From positions 1,240,001 through 1,304,000 of the forward strand of contig JAJEKV010000026.1 in the NCBI GenBank assembly GCA_021234155.1: DNA of 64,000 nt, given 5' to 3'. This document shows, in pieces, positions 43,454 through 54,795 of this stretch (its first letter is position 1; the number at the start of each line of letters is the position of its first letter). A program made the position numbers and the translations under genes. The notes below the pieces were generated by a model. It was given only the letters and a program-made list of their open reading frames with translations. It searched no databases and was not told the origin of the DNA. This stretch comes from Isoetes taiwanensis (taxonomy: Eukaryota; Streptophyta; Lycopodiopsida; Isoetales; Isoetaceae).

Positions 43454-45718
43454 TTCTAGATTTCATTTTCGGTGCTCTTAGGAATTTTGATTTTTTCCTA
43501 AATTTCAACCATTTCCAAGTGTGGCTTCTTAAATATACTTTCTGTAACATTTCTATAGATTGTCATTTCCTTTTGCAAGCCGAAGCTTTTATCTGTCTGT
43601 AGTGAAGTGATAAGCACAATCCTTTTGTTAGTATTTCAAGGGAATTATTATCCTGCAACGCAGCTTTAAGAGTTCCTAGATGTTTCTTGAGCCAGCAATT
43701 AATTATGCCAAAATGAGATTTTCTTGCTAGCAATGGCAGCGTGCTTGATTTGCAATTCTTAGGCAGTTAAAGTTGTGAAGCTAAAATCCTCTTAAGCTTT
43801 CTTTTCTTAATACATCATGTCGTCCCATCTCCAAGCTCTATGCATTTTTGTTCTTAATATGTAGACATAACATTCCTCCTCTTTGTTGTCCAGTTCGATT
43901 TAACAGTTCAAATTTACAGTGCTTTTCGGTTTCTAGATGTTTTTTTATGCTCAGTTCTCTAAAACAGTTGGACATAAGAAATGCTCTTTCCTAATGAGAA
44001 AATGAAACACATTCTCGAATGAAATTGATTGACATCCACGTTTAATGAGAGTGTCGTTTTTATTGTTTACTACCTTCTGTTATATTTTTGCACAAATCCC
44101 TTACCATTCAATGCGGAAAAGAACGTGGTTATAGGCATCTTCAAATCTTTGAAGACCATGGCACTGCTCAAATCCTTGAAGGCCATATCTCTACTCTTCT
44201 TTGCCTTGAGGAACATCTCTCTACTCTTCTTAAGCCTCATGTGGACAACTGTTTGATTGGTTTAATGTGTCCAATCCAAACGGTGCCTTGCTCCTGGCAA
44301 ATGACCTGGGAAATTTTCCCTTTTTCTTAGATGCAGCTTCGTCATCTTTTTATGGTTATCTAAGCTTACTGGCGCTTGATTTTGGCATTAGGATTCACCA
44401 CGTGGTGAAATGTCGAGATTGTTTCTTGCAGCATTCAGCATGTGAAATTCATGAAAATTTGCAGATAGCGGCATATGGTGAGTTTGGATCCATCTATTTT
44501 TACATACTTTGTCTTAGAAATTGGAAAGATAAAAAAGAGAGTAGATTTTAAGCACCAAGGCCTAAACATGAGCTTTGCCTATCAAGTACTGTTCAGTTCC
44601 ACAACAATGACCCTGAAGTTGAAATCTTTTTGTATATGCAGGCCATCCAAAATACAATATGTGTTCTTTGCTGTTTCATTAAATTGTACGTTATGCCGAT
44701 GATGGATTGAGAACAACACTCTGATTACAACAAACATGTGGTTGCACAATGTAATAAGATAATGTACCTTTGTTTTATATATTTTTATGGCAGCCTGAAG
44801 ACTGATGCCGATGCTAATGTCTAAATAAAGAAGATTCGGGTAACCTCCTATATACCGTGCTAAGAAATGGTATCATGTACCTGCTCAGAATAGTGTAGTA
44901 GATAGAACAAACTGGCATGTGGTCGGGCTTCTAAAAAGGAGAATTATACCAGATGCTATAGACACATGATTCCAACATCCAGAGCAGTGTCAAAAATTGC
45001 CCCAAATCAATCAAGATATATCCAGCAAGAACTCTTCGATGTGTGCTCAATCATAGCACTAGTATAAATACAAAATTTATGCTTTTATAAACAATAAAAA
45101 TGTACTTAATTGTGTATAGGAATGATAAGATACTTGTCTTTTGCTGTATGCATAGAAGCATCTCGCACCATCTGTTACGATTTTCTACCCAATTCCAGTT
45201 TTCTCTTTATTCCCTCTTTACGCCTCACTTTGCACTTAAAGACATTTTCATACGTATATAAACAATCAAGTACAAGGCCAAGTTCCAAGGTTTCTATGAC
45301 CAAGTTTCAAAGTTTCAAGGTTTCTAAGGGAAGAAATTGAAGCAAAGGAAGCATGTGCAAGTCCATCATAACAAGTACAATAATTAGGAAAAGAACGAAC
45401 TCAACAAACCAAGCTAATCAATAACGTTATATTTCTCGAGATTATTGCATGGGATAATACGAATATTGAATGATTGAAAACTTTTGTGCTGGTCCACATT
45501 TGATTCCTGGTCCAGAAGAATGGATAGGATGCCTTTTGCATAGTATTGAAAAGCATCAATATCCATGGCGAGAAGAAAATCGTAAAGTGGAATATGTAGC
45601 AAAATAACAGGGTTTTTTTTTTGTGTTTTTGTACGCTTTTCACTAAGGTTTTCCTATGATTTCGTGATGTATTCAAATGGATGTACTAATGCGTACATCT
45701 AGAGTGCACCATTTCTGA
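43454..45718. other. gene-poor interval containing the second copies of A and B
   Basis: Segments A' (44159-44257) and B' (44269-44396) lie almost next to each other here, whereas A and B are separated by the Ole e 1-type gene. No other feature was supported; short frames at 45110-45340 and 45401-45676 have no domains. Confidence 0.5.
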
Positions 45719-45916
45719 GCCATTGATTTTAGCCTCTTTTTTTTCAATGGTCAACAACCAATGGCTCACAACAAAAGCCCTTTTTTTATGCATGTGGTGC
45801 ATAATGGGCATGAAGGGCCATTGATTTTAGCCTTTCTTTTTCAATGGTCAACAACCAATGGCTCACAACAAAAGCCCTCTTTTTGTGTGTGTGGTGCATA
45901 ATGGGCACATGAAGGG
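45719..45916 (+). repeat. ~98-bp tandem duplication
   Basis: CCATTGATTTTAGCCT through GTGGTGCATAATGGGCA is present twice in succession with a few base differences. Confidence 0.85.
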
Positions 45917-46546
45917 CTTGAAGGGCGCATGTAGTGCAGTTTCCCCGCTGGCAACACATTTCTTATCATAACTTTTGATCCAGAGCTCTGTTTGAGATGA
46001 TTTTTATTGCGTTGGAAAGCTCTCTCCGAGATCTTTTTGATAGTGTATAATATGGATATGTTTGGTTAAGTTATCTATGCTAAAACAGCAATTTTTCGGC
46101 CGGGTTTGGTAGGCTTTCACATCCTACCAGTTGATTAATATAGGATTGCGCTATTGGATATTGTTTTATGGCTCATTCCGAATGAAGCTTGCAAAAAATT
46201 ACCATGCATTTTTAGATTTTGAGGCAGTTATTAAGCAAATTCCAAGGCTTCTAGATCCTTGTGCTAACAAGCAGAAAAGTTTCCCACTTTGGTTTCTCAC
46301 CACAAGAATCCATGGAGGCCAAAGGCTGCTGTTAAATTCTAGTTGAAAAATGTTTGTGTATGGGTGTTGCAAACTTTATGACTTTCAAAATAATGGGATC
46401 AATCTGCTCTATCTTTATGGTAACTTTTACTTATGTTCTATTTGTTTTATTGTGATCAAATTCAAAAGCTACAGGTGATGAAAGCTTCAAATGAATTCTA
46501 GTTCTTTTCTGGTTTGAATTCTAAAATTTTTGTCACAGGGGGTTGT
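45917..46546. other. gene-poor interval with dispersed repeat
   Basis: 45955-46090 resembles 8630-8770 (shared TTGGAAAGC and TTAAGTTATCT order). A 71-codon frame at 46131-46346 has no known domain. Confidence 0.35.
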
Positions 46547-47434
46547 GTGACGTCCCTAAGGCCCTGAAGGGGCCAAAATGTTTTTTTGGCAACACAAACC
46601 ATTAACATCCAACATATAAAAATTAACCCCCAGAAAACCCCCGTGGTTTGGGTGCATATTCGCGGGGTTGGCGTCCCTAAGGCCCGAAGAGGCCAATTTT
46701 GCAACACAAACCATTAACATCCAATATATAAAAATCAAAGCCCCCAACACATAACAACCAACACATAACAACCATTGACATTAACAACCAACACATAACT
46801 ACCATTGACATTAATTAACACAACCATTGGGTCCAACACATTTAAATTAAAATCCCCCTTAAACCCCCTTTGGTTTGGGTGCATATTCACAGGGGGTGAC
46901 ATAGGGCGGCGAGAGCCCTCATAATTGTGTTTTGCATGTACGAAATCAATACCATATAGTATTCCGCTTTGAAATCTTATAGTATTTTTTAATCTTGTTA
47001 TACAAAGATAGCAAATTTTGTACTTGCATACCCCACAAACGAGGAACTTTTACGTCACGGTAGATTAAGGAATAAGGTGAATATGCCTATCCAATAGCTC
47101 TCGTTGTTCCTGAGTCACCCCTCGTGGTGAATATGCACCCAAACCACGCGGGGGTTTAAGGGGGATTTTAATTTAAATGTGTTGGACCCAATGGTTGTGT
47201 TAATTAATGTCAATGGTAGTTATGTGTTGGTTGTTAATGTCAATGGTTGTTATGTGTTGGTTGTTATGTGTTGGGGGCTTTGATTTTTATATATTGGATG
47301 TTAATGGTTTGTGTTGCAAAAAAAAATTGTCTCCCGAGAGGGGCCTTAGGGACGTCAACTTCCGTGAATATGCACCCAAACCACGTGGGTTTTTGGGGTT
47401 AATTTTTATATGTTGGATGTTAATGGTTTGTGGA
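46547..47434. mobile_element. foldback (long inverted-repeat) element
   Basis: The left arm (about 46597-46889) is mirrored by the right arm (47127-47434) almost throughout, around a 237-bp centre. Each arm itself contains two partial copies of a unit with CACAAACCATTAACATCCAA and GGTTTGGGTGCATATTC, plus short ACACATAACAACC iterations. The left arm extends about 50 bp further outward (CCCTAAGGCCCTGAAGGGGCC). No protein is encoded. It resembles foldback or hairpin-type MITEs; no target duplication was identified. Confidence 0.8.
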
Positions 47435-48263
47435 TAATAGACTGCTACCAGAAAGTTAATGTGGCATACTGAGTAGTTCTAATGTACTCAACTTTCTTTT
47501 CTAACTATTGATTTTGCCTAATTTATTAGAACTAGTTGTAAGCAACGCAAAAGTCTAGAGGAATAAAAATTCGAGAGAAGTTAGCTTTGGCTTCGTCTCC
47601 CAATTCTTCTGACCATGGCTTTACACATTCGCTTGGTATGAATGATCTTCATGTTGGTGCACAATATGGAAAAGCATTTTGAAGTTTCAGAGTTAGGGCA
47701 ACATTCCCCAAGAGGCACAATTTGTTATTTTTATCAAACGTCCTTTTTCCTAGATCATGATCTAAGTGCCAAGTGAACGTCCCCATTGAATTTTAAGACT
47801 TGTAGATAAGGTGACATTAAAGGTTGGGCTGATGCGCTACAAAAAAAGGGAGGGGAGGAGGGGAGGGGAAAATGGGGAAATCAAATCCAGTATGGCCAAA
47901 AAAGTTTTTGGAATTTTTTTAAGATTGATTTTCTAAGGTTTTCAAAGTTTTGGCCATCGGAAAAAGGTCCTGACAATCCAAAAATTGGGAAATATTTTGG
48001 ACTTTGGGTTTTTGTAGATAAAAATGCCTAAAATGGGCGGTGCCAGATTTGGCATGCATGCCACGATTGCTCAAGAGCTCGGCATATGCCTAAGACAAGG
48101 CCATAAGGTTTGAGAATGAAGCTAAAAGACTAAAAAGCTAAAAAGGCTTAATTTTTTGTATGTGGACTTTAGCTTCCAAGTTTTGTTTCCAGCATATGCA
48201 TGCGGCACCTTGGAAACATATATTGGATTTTCGTTGCGCTTGGGTTTTTGGAGCAGTGGTAAC
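47435..48263. other. gene-poor interval
   Basis: No supported feature beyond a purine-rich GGGAGGGGAGG tract near 47845-47870. Confidence 0.4.
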
Positions 48264-48277
48264 ACCCTAGTCCTAAA

Positions 48278-48344
48278 TCTGCATTTATACTTGTATTTGA
48301 CTCTTTGATTGAATAAAGTCTGACGTCCTTCAACAAAAAAAAAA
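48278..48344 (+). mobile_element. 67-bp poly(A)-tailed retroposed insertion
   Basis: The insertion carries AATAAA at 48312-48317 and ends in an A-rich tail. It is flanked by a 13-14 bp direct repeat ACCCTAGTCCTAAA (48264-48277 and 48345-48358). These are the marks of LINE-mediated retroposition of a very short 3' end of a transcript. Confidence 0.85.
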
Positions 48345-48358
48345 ACCCTAGTCCTAAA

Positions 48359-50040
48359 CACCCAATCACGCATTAAAGGAAAGCACGAAAGATAGCCACC
48401 ATTTTAAAGGGAAGAAAGTTGATGAAAAAAGCTACATCGCCTACATAAGTTGTATTAAGAGACAAAGGAGGTGCAGAGCAAAAGATAGCCACCATTTAAA
48501 GGGAAGAAATGTGATGAAAAGAAAGCTACATCATCTACAAACGTTTTGTTAAGAGACAGAGGAGATGCATTACTTTATTCGCAACAGTGTAATTCTTGAA
48601 GGGAAGCAACACTGCTAACTATTTGAAAAAAAATTATACGTTACTAGTAAGTTGCTTCCTTACGGCTAAATTGTGGCCCTTTGTGCCAACACCAAACTGG
48701 CATATTCCTCCTGAAACCAAATCCCAGCCACTGTCATGGAAACCTTAAAGAATGCCAACAGTATAAAAATATGGCCAAAAAAAAAAACTTATGCTATGGA
48801 TACACAATGGTTCAACTAAATTAATACACGAATACATGATGGATATGCTCACATAGTACACTTGCATGTATCTTCTTCGTACAATACACTCTGAACTAAA
48901 TATAAATGCAAACTCAATTGCTATCTAACATCTTGTCCTACAATTGCAATCAGTTGCTACTTAACACTTTGTATGAACTTGAATCTTACTCAAGATCTGC
49001 ACATCGGGCTCTGGAGTCACATGCACAGAAAATGTGGGGCTTTCATTAAGGGGACCAATAGGATTAGAGAAGGACAAATCAAAATCAGGACTAGTCTGGA
49101 AGGAACGAGGTTATCAGACCTTGCAATTTCCACTAGTTCGGGCCTTTCTTCCTCTGCAAATAAAAATTGTAAGGACAAGGAACATACTTAGACAAAACCA
49201 AATCTCATAAGCCCACTACAGGGCTTCCACTACAAGCCAAATTACTGCAACCGTCCTTACCAAGTAGAGGTACTGATTTTTTCACAAAAAACCAGAATAG
49301 AGCCACAAGGGACAAAAGTAGGTCGGAGGCGTAGGCTTGGGCGGACTCCACAGTCAATACAAACACAAAACATTACTGACACCAGAACAAATAGATAGGA
49401 TTTAGAAGCACCTTACCAGAATAGAATTTCCAACAATTCAGGCCTGCTTGACACGGTCGTTGCAAGCTTGCCCTCGCATGCCATGAGAAAAGCCCATGCC
49501 CATCCAAAAAAAATGGCAAATATCTAATTTTGACCTCAAAAAACACAGAAGTACCCAATGGTTCCTTGCCAAAAAAACCCATTTATAGCAACTTCCTAGC
49601 CCATACGGTTTGCAAACTGGGACATTTGATCCTTGCATCTAGGATTATATACACGTCAGGATTATCATCTAAATGCAACCTTTTTAGATTTTTGAAAAGT
49701 TAAAACATTGAAAAAAAGTAAAATACATGTCATTAAAACCATTGAAGTATGAAATACACAATCTTTATATAGTCCCCGAAAAAATACATTTAGAAGGGAT
49801 ACTGTCACAAACAAAGCATAATGGCTCCTCCTGATGCTAAGAGGGCACCAGGATGAGGCTAAAAGCAGACCATAACTCAACAGCGAAATTCAGAGGTAGA
49901 AGCAAGAACGAAAATGCATGCACACAAATCCAGAATACAAATGGAAGAAAAACAAAAAACCAAAACAACCAAGTAAAAGATCATTTCTAAGTGCAAAAAT
50001 CTCTTTTGAAGAGTACAACCATGGCTCTACAAAAGATCTA
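48359..50040. other. gene-poor interval
   Basis: A diverged direct repeat is seen at about 48385-48450 and 48485-48560 (AAAGATAGCCACCATTT and GAAAAAAGCTACATC-like phrases). No gene was recognised; the frame at 48973-49191 has no domain. Confidence 0.4.
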
Positions 50041-50046
50041 CAGACA

Positions 50047-50310
50047 GGGAGTCGAACCCCGGTATAACCTAACTACTATCTACACATAAAGACTATCAAT
50101 CCTGAAACCCAAACACGACTATCATATCACTCATGTTGAGTAATGAGATGTGCAATATACAACGTATTCTATCTACGATTTGGCCGTGGAGTTGAACCCC
50201 AGTACAGTCTAACCAGTATACTATCAATCCTGAAATTCAAACATGACTATCGTATCAATCATGTTGAGTAATGAGATGTGCAACATACAACATATTGTAT
50301 CTACAATTTC
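50047..50310. repeat. tandem pair of ~125-135 bp repeats with a tRNA B-box-like start
   Basis: Copy 1 (50047-50179) begins GGGAGTCGAACCCC and copy 2 (50187-50309) begins TGGAGTTGAACCCC. Both continue through ACTATCAATCCTGAAA to TTGAGTAATGAGATGTGCAA. On the minus strand the beginning reads GGTTCGACTCC, a match to the RNA polymerase III B box. A SINE origin is possible, but no A box was identified. Confidence 0.55.
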
Positions 50311-51180
50311 CAGAACTCGATGGACGAAAAAAAAAATTGCCTAGTACAAGATATCCTTTCAAATCCAGACTTTCTCCAAGTGTTTATTGTGTGAAGTAAA
50401 GGAGGGAGGGCAAAAAAAAAAGAGCATTGAATACCAAAAAAAAGAAAAACGTCCCTGAAACGAGCAGTGTACAAATGCACAGAGTGACCAAAACAAAAAA
50501 CAAAAGATCCAATGAGGAATGAATTTAACAAGAAAAATTAACAAGGACCAGATAAATAGGTAAGCGACGAAAGCAAAAAGGGTATACAAAGAGAGAGTTT
50601 TAGAAGCAAGCGTTGTTGATGGAGCCATAGCCAAGCGGCAGCCTGTTTGGAGACTAGGGTCAATTCTTAGCATTTATCACCTGAAATCCTGTTCTAGGGT
50701 TAATTCTTTATGATGCTTTGTTATAGAAAATGGAAATCTCTGCACCCATTCAGAAGAATTTTCTTCAGAAAATAGATCATGAAAGGAAGAATTTTCGTAA
50801 AAGCCGGGTTCATCTTACGCCATATTCTTTTCACAACCTTGCCAAACATGATGGTCATGGGCCATTGTTGATCCAGATTAGATATATTGGATGGTAAACA
50901 TGAAAATGCCTATTAGATATTGGTGAACATGAAGATACCCGATTCACAATATCTTGATCCCGATGCAACAGGTTACCGTCTATTCTGAATTTATTAATCA
51001 TGTGTATTTCTTATGTTGCAGATGATCAAATCATGTTGAAGATGGATCAATAACTGTACAAAGACATCAAGGATTTCAAAGTCTGATATCATATGTATAG
51101 AATCTGGGTCTGATATCATAAGAATCTACAGTCCTATATCCATTTGGATGGTAGCAAGTAAACTTATGTGACTGGGAAAC
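50311..51180. other. gene-poor interval
   Basis: No supported gene. Two overlapping minus-strand frames near 50301-50673 are Phe/Leu-rich translations of A-rich DNA. Confidence 0.4.
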
Positions 51181-51191
51181 CACTTTAATCC

Positions 51192-51592
51192 GGAGCGCCG
51201 TATTCCTACTCCGGGAAGTGGTAAACGAAGTGGTAAACCCGGACACATGTCCGGGTTTACCACTGTCATGTCCGAGTTAACCACTTTTTTTTTGCTGGGA
51301 TAACCACGCGGTGAACTGAGCGTGGGACTGTGTTTTGGCATGCTAATCTTTGAATAGAGCTTGCAATCAGCTTACTGAACGGTTCAATCCGATTCAAACA
51401 CCATTGGAATCACCTTGGCAGCCCCTAAAAACCTCATTCTATCAAAAGAGCAAGAGATTTGAGCATGGATCAAGCAAGATCAGTGAAAAAACATGCAGAA
51501 ACTGTTGTTCTTGAGCTTGAAACTGAGCAGCAGTGGTAAACCCGGACATGTGTCCGGGTTTACCACTTCCCGGAGTAGGAATACGGCGCTCC
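51192..51592. mobile_element. Mutator-type MITE with 9-bp target duplication
   Basis: The 401-bp element has inverted ends beginning GGAGCGCCGTATTCCTACTC and extending 62 bp on the right and 74 bp on the left. The left end has a 12-bp internal duplication of AAGTGGTAAACG type. It is flanked by CTTTAATCC on both sides (51183-51191 and 51593-51601), an exact 9-bp duplication typical of Mutator-like elements. Each end also contains a perfect palindrome (GTGGTAAACCCGGAC mirrored around ACATGT or equivalent). No coding capacity. Confidence 0.93.
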
Positions 51593-51601
51593 CTTTAATC
51601 C

Positions 51602-52880
51602 ATTATAAATGATATAGCTAAAAGGCTCACATAGTGTCAAAACATGCTTACCATTCTGTTTTTTGCAGCATCCAATGTTTGTCAGGGCCATATATCAGCT
51701 TCTCCTGTATGTTCTAGCAGCCATAGTGAATTCCCTTCTCCGGATAACATTGTGGCTTCTCTATTACCAACCCTGCCATTCAGATCACCAGCAATGAAAA
51801 CGGGTCCTTTTTGCATGTAAATGAAGATGTCAACAGCCAGATGCATGAATGGATCATCTGCAGCCGGCATACACTTTTGTCTCATATACCGCAGCCAGCA
51901 GAGGATACAATACATTGCATGGCATACAAGGTTACCCAAATGAATGCTAATTTTAGAGGTTTTGTTGCATGCCAAGTATGCAGTTCCAATGTAAACCAAC
52001 AACAACAACATATAAGTAAATGATCTGGTCATCTGCAACAGATTCTGGTGTGTATCAACTAGAAAGAAAATGCCTCAGAACACCATCAACGCTTTTGTTA
52101 TGGGGTTTTTGGCATTGTGGGGCACCAATAGCACTAGCAAAACAAAACTCGGCTGGTGCAAAGCCGGATCATTCATAAGCTTTTCAAATACCCTTTTACA
52201 AGTAGTGCAGACTTGCACAAACAAAAAAAGCCAGCATTCTTCTATATTAAAGTATCAACATATTTATACTTATCTTTTCCGCTGAAGTTCATTCTAGAGT
52301 GCTACGCATGTATTCGTTTGCATTTTCTTGATTTTCAAGTAGTTGCAAATCCACAAAGATCAACATTTGTACAACCTCTAGCATGTTACTTTTGTTGCAG
52401 TAGCCACTAAACCTTCAAAGGATGATACCAACGCAAAGTCAGACCTTCCTTAAACCCATGCCTAATTGTTTTTTTGAAAAATCATGAAAGTATTAAACTC
52501 TTTTCTTAATATTCCTGATTTTGTAATGGTTTATGATAATTGTGCTGCTTGTGTTCCTTTCCTTATTCTTGTCGTTTTTCTTGATGCAAGTAGTTGCAAA
52601 TGCACAAGATCAAGATTTGTACATTTGAACTGTTGCTTTTATTGCAATAGATAGTTTGAATAGATATTGCAATAGATATTGCTACAGTCACTGCTCAACA
52701 TGGTTCTACCTATTTGCAAAGTGTGCATAAGAGGGGCAGATGTAGTGGACTGCCCTAGCCAAAGTTCCATACTAGACAATACCATTGTCATGACTCTGTC
52801 TGTTATTATCCGGAGGCCTTAACCTTCTGCCGACCCCCTTGAGTCTTAGCCTGGGGTAGAACCTTTATCTCTGATGCATT
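51602..52880. other. gene-poor interval
   Basis: No supported gene. The phrase AAGTAGTTGCAAAT followed by CAAGAT and TTTGTACA recurs at 52337 and 52588. Confidence 0.4.
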
Positions 52881-52884
52881 ATGT

Positions 52885-53310
52885 ATGTTTATGATGATGT
52901 TCAGTAGTGTTGATGGTTGGGCCACCCTTCGTAGTAATATATTATTATATGTATTGTTGTTGTGTGCTCATATCTAGACACACTTTCACAATATAGTATG
53001 TCGGATGTCCAGAGGAGGACTGGGTGAATGACACCTCCGTGTACTTTGCTCGGACACTTGACCATCACAGGTGCTCTGTGCCAGATGGAGGGCCATTCCT
53101 GATGATGGCGTCGCTGCCAAAGGGGATTTTTCGTATTTCTACGATGGGAGGATTGTATAGGTTGGGATAACGACACAGTGGTATTAGAGCCATATTGGTA
53201 GACCAAGTCATAGCACTGGCCATGCCACTTTTAAGTCGCGTCACGTGATTCCCAAGGGAAAGTGACACGAATAGTTAAATAAGGATTAGGTTGAGAGGGA
53301 GTTTCTATTT
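52885..53310 (+). repeat. LTR-primer-site-leader remnant, inverted partner of 32560-32965
   Basis: The segment contains TGGTATTAGAGCC at 53180-53192, a one-mismatch initiator-Met primer site. It is preceded by LTR-like DNA and followed by the leader TGGTAGACCAAGTCATAGCA. It matches the reverse complement of 32560-32965 over its length with moderate divergence. No second LTR was found. Confidence 0.65.
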
Positions 53311-54071
53311 ATATCATAATATATACATAATTATTCTATGTGTCCATGGGAAACGATGTACCCATGGTTGTTTACATATTGAAATCAATCTAGGCCGTTT
53401 ATTTGGGTGCCAACGAGGTGGCATAGCAATGGCCATAGGATTTAGATGGGGTCATGCATGGGGGCATGCACCCCATCCTCAAACCGTCCGATCAAAAAAA
53501 GAAGGTGCGATCTTCACCGTTAAAAATATTGAGGGAAATTGCAAAGAAAATATAGTTTAATATGATTGGTGAGGTGGCACAAATATCTTGAGGTGGCATA
53601 TATATCATATATGCACCATAATGAGGTGAGATCTGCATAATAAATGCCATTGTTGATGTGGCATTGCAAAAGAAAAAGTAATAAATATGGTGTTGGGGCA
53701 TGCACCATGCCTCTAGACCAAGTGGGGAGGCGAGGTGGCATACCTTTAACAAAGTGGGGAGGCGAGGTGGCATACCTTTAACCATACTCTAAACCATTTG
53801 TTTTTCACATGTAGTCAATGGCGCTAATCTTCTTCTGGAATATGCATTAGGGTTTTTACAAGCAGTAATCCATTTCTTTCCATTGTCGTGGTGCGGCTAT
53901 AGATGCTTGGAATTTGCGGATTGCTTAGAGTAGTAGCTGTCATGCAACAATTTTCCTCTTTTAAGGTCTTTCCTGTATTTTTTACTCGTTCAAGTATCGA
54001 AATGCATGAACATAAGGTAATGTTAATTCTCAAAACAAATTCAGCAAATTCAGGTTCGTTGGAGGATTGCC
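53311..54071. other. gene-poor interval with GAGGTGGCA phrases
   Basis: Two tandem 32-bp copies of an AAGTGGGGAGGCGAGGTGGC unit lie at 53720-53783. GAGGTGGCA recurs at 53410, 53570-53610 and again at 60838-60990. No gene was found. Confidence 0.5.
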
Positions 54072-54076
54072 TAAAC

Positions 54077-54274
54077 TGTTAGAAATATGAGACACACACA
54101 ACTTTTCCCACAAGACAAGACAAAATTTTATTCATATGAGATACATATTTATACATCAATATGAGCCACTATTGGACTAGTGCCACAATAGGCAAGAGTG
54201 CTATATGTGACACACGTGCCATACATGGCAAAAGGTAAAGGTGCACGTCTCCTATAGAAAGGAGATTCCAAACA
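54077..54274 (-). repeat. copia copy 2, 3' LTR
   Basis: Minus strand TGTTTGGAATC ... TTTCTAACA. The polypurine tract GCAGGGAGGG abuts at 54275-54284. Confidence 0.94.
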
Positions 54275-54428
54275 CCCTCCCTGCAACTTTAGCCTTTTGA
54301 ACAAAATAATTGTATCTCATATTTAAAGATGCCTCCAACCATCCCTCCCTGCATCTTTAATCTAGTGCTTGGATCAAAAAAACCTTTTGTGGGTTAAAAG
54401 GAAAAAACCCAAGCACTTTCAGAATGAC

Positions 54429-54795
54429 TCAAGTAACAACAAAAGATTCAACAATTCCAAGAGCTGCTTTGCACATCTCTTGTTTCTGAAGTCCTAATGC
54501 TTTGGTGAAGATGTCAGCAACCATTGCTGACGTCGGACAATATTTAAGCACAATAGTCTTCTTTCGTACTTCCAATTTGATATAATGATAATGTAGCTCA
54601 ATATGTTTAGATTTAGAATGAAAAACCTCATCCTTTGTTAATGCAATTGTACTTTGATTATCACACATGAGTAGAGTAGGCCCCACCTGAGTCTGATGGA
54701 AACAATCCATCAACCGTCGCGAACCAAACCAATTCTCATCGGCAATTGATGCAAGAACATACTCGCTTCCGTGAGTGGAAGCGTAAAACACATCG
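54429..54795 (-). pseudogene. copia copy 2 RNase H end, shifted frame
   Basis: It encodes FYASTHGSEYVLASIADENW through SKHIELHYHYIKLEV and MVADIFTKALG, the C-terminal RNase H of copia. It is one register away from the long pol frame, so a single-base change near 54780-54795 truncates RNase H in the middle. Confidence 0.88.

Noticed and set aside
50619-50710. tRNA gene
   Set aside because: GGAGCCATAGCCAAGCGG resembles a tRNA 5' end with an A box, but no proper B box, anticodon arm or acceptor pairing follows.
53180-53790. Complete TRIM element
   Set aside because: A primer site and leader are visible, but no second LTR, polypurine tract or target duplication was found, so only a remnant is claimed.
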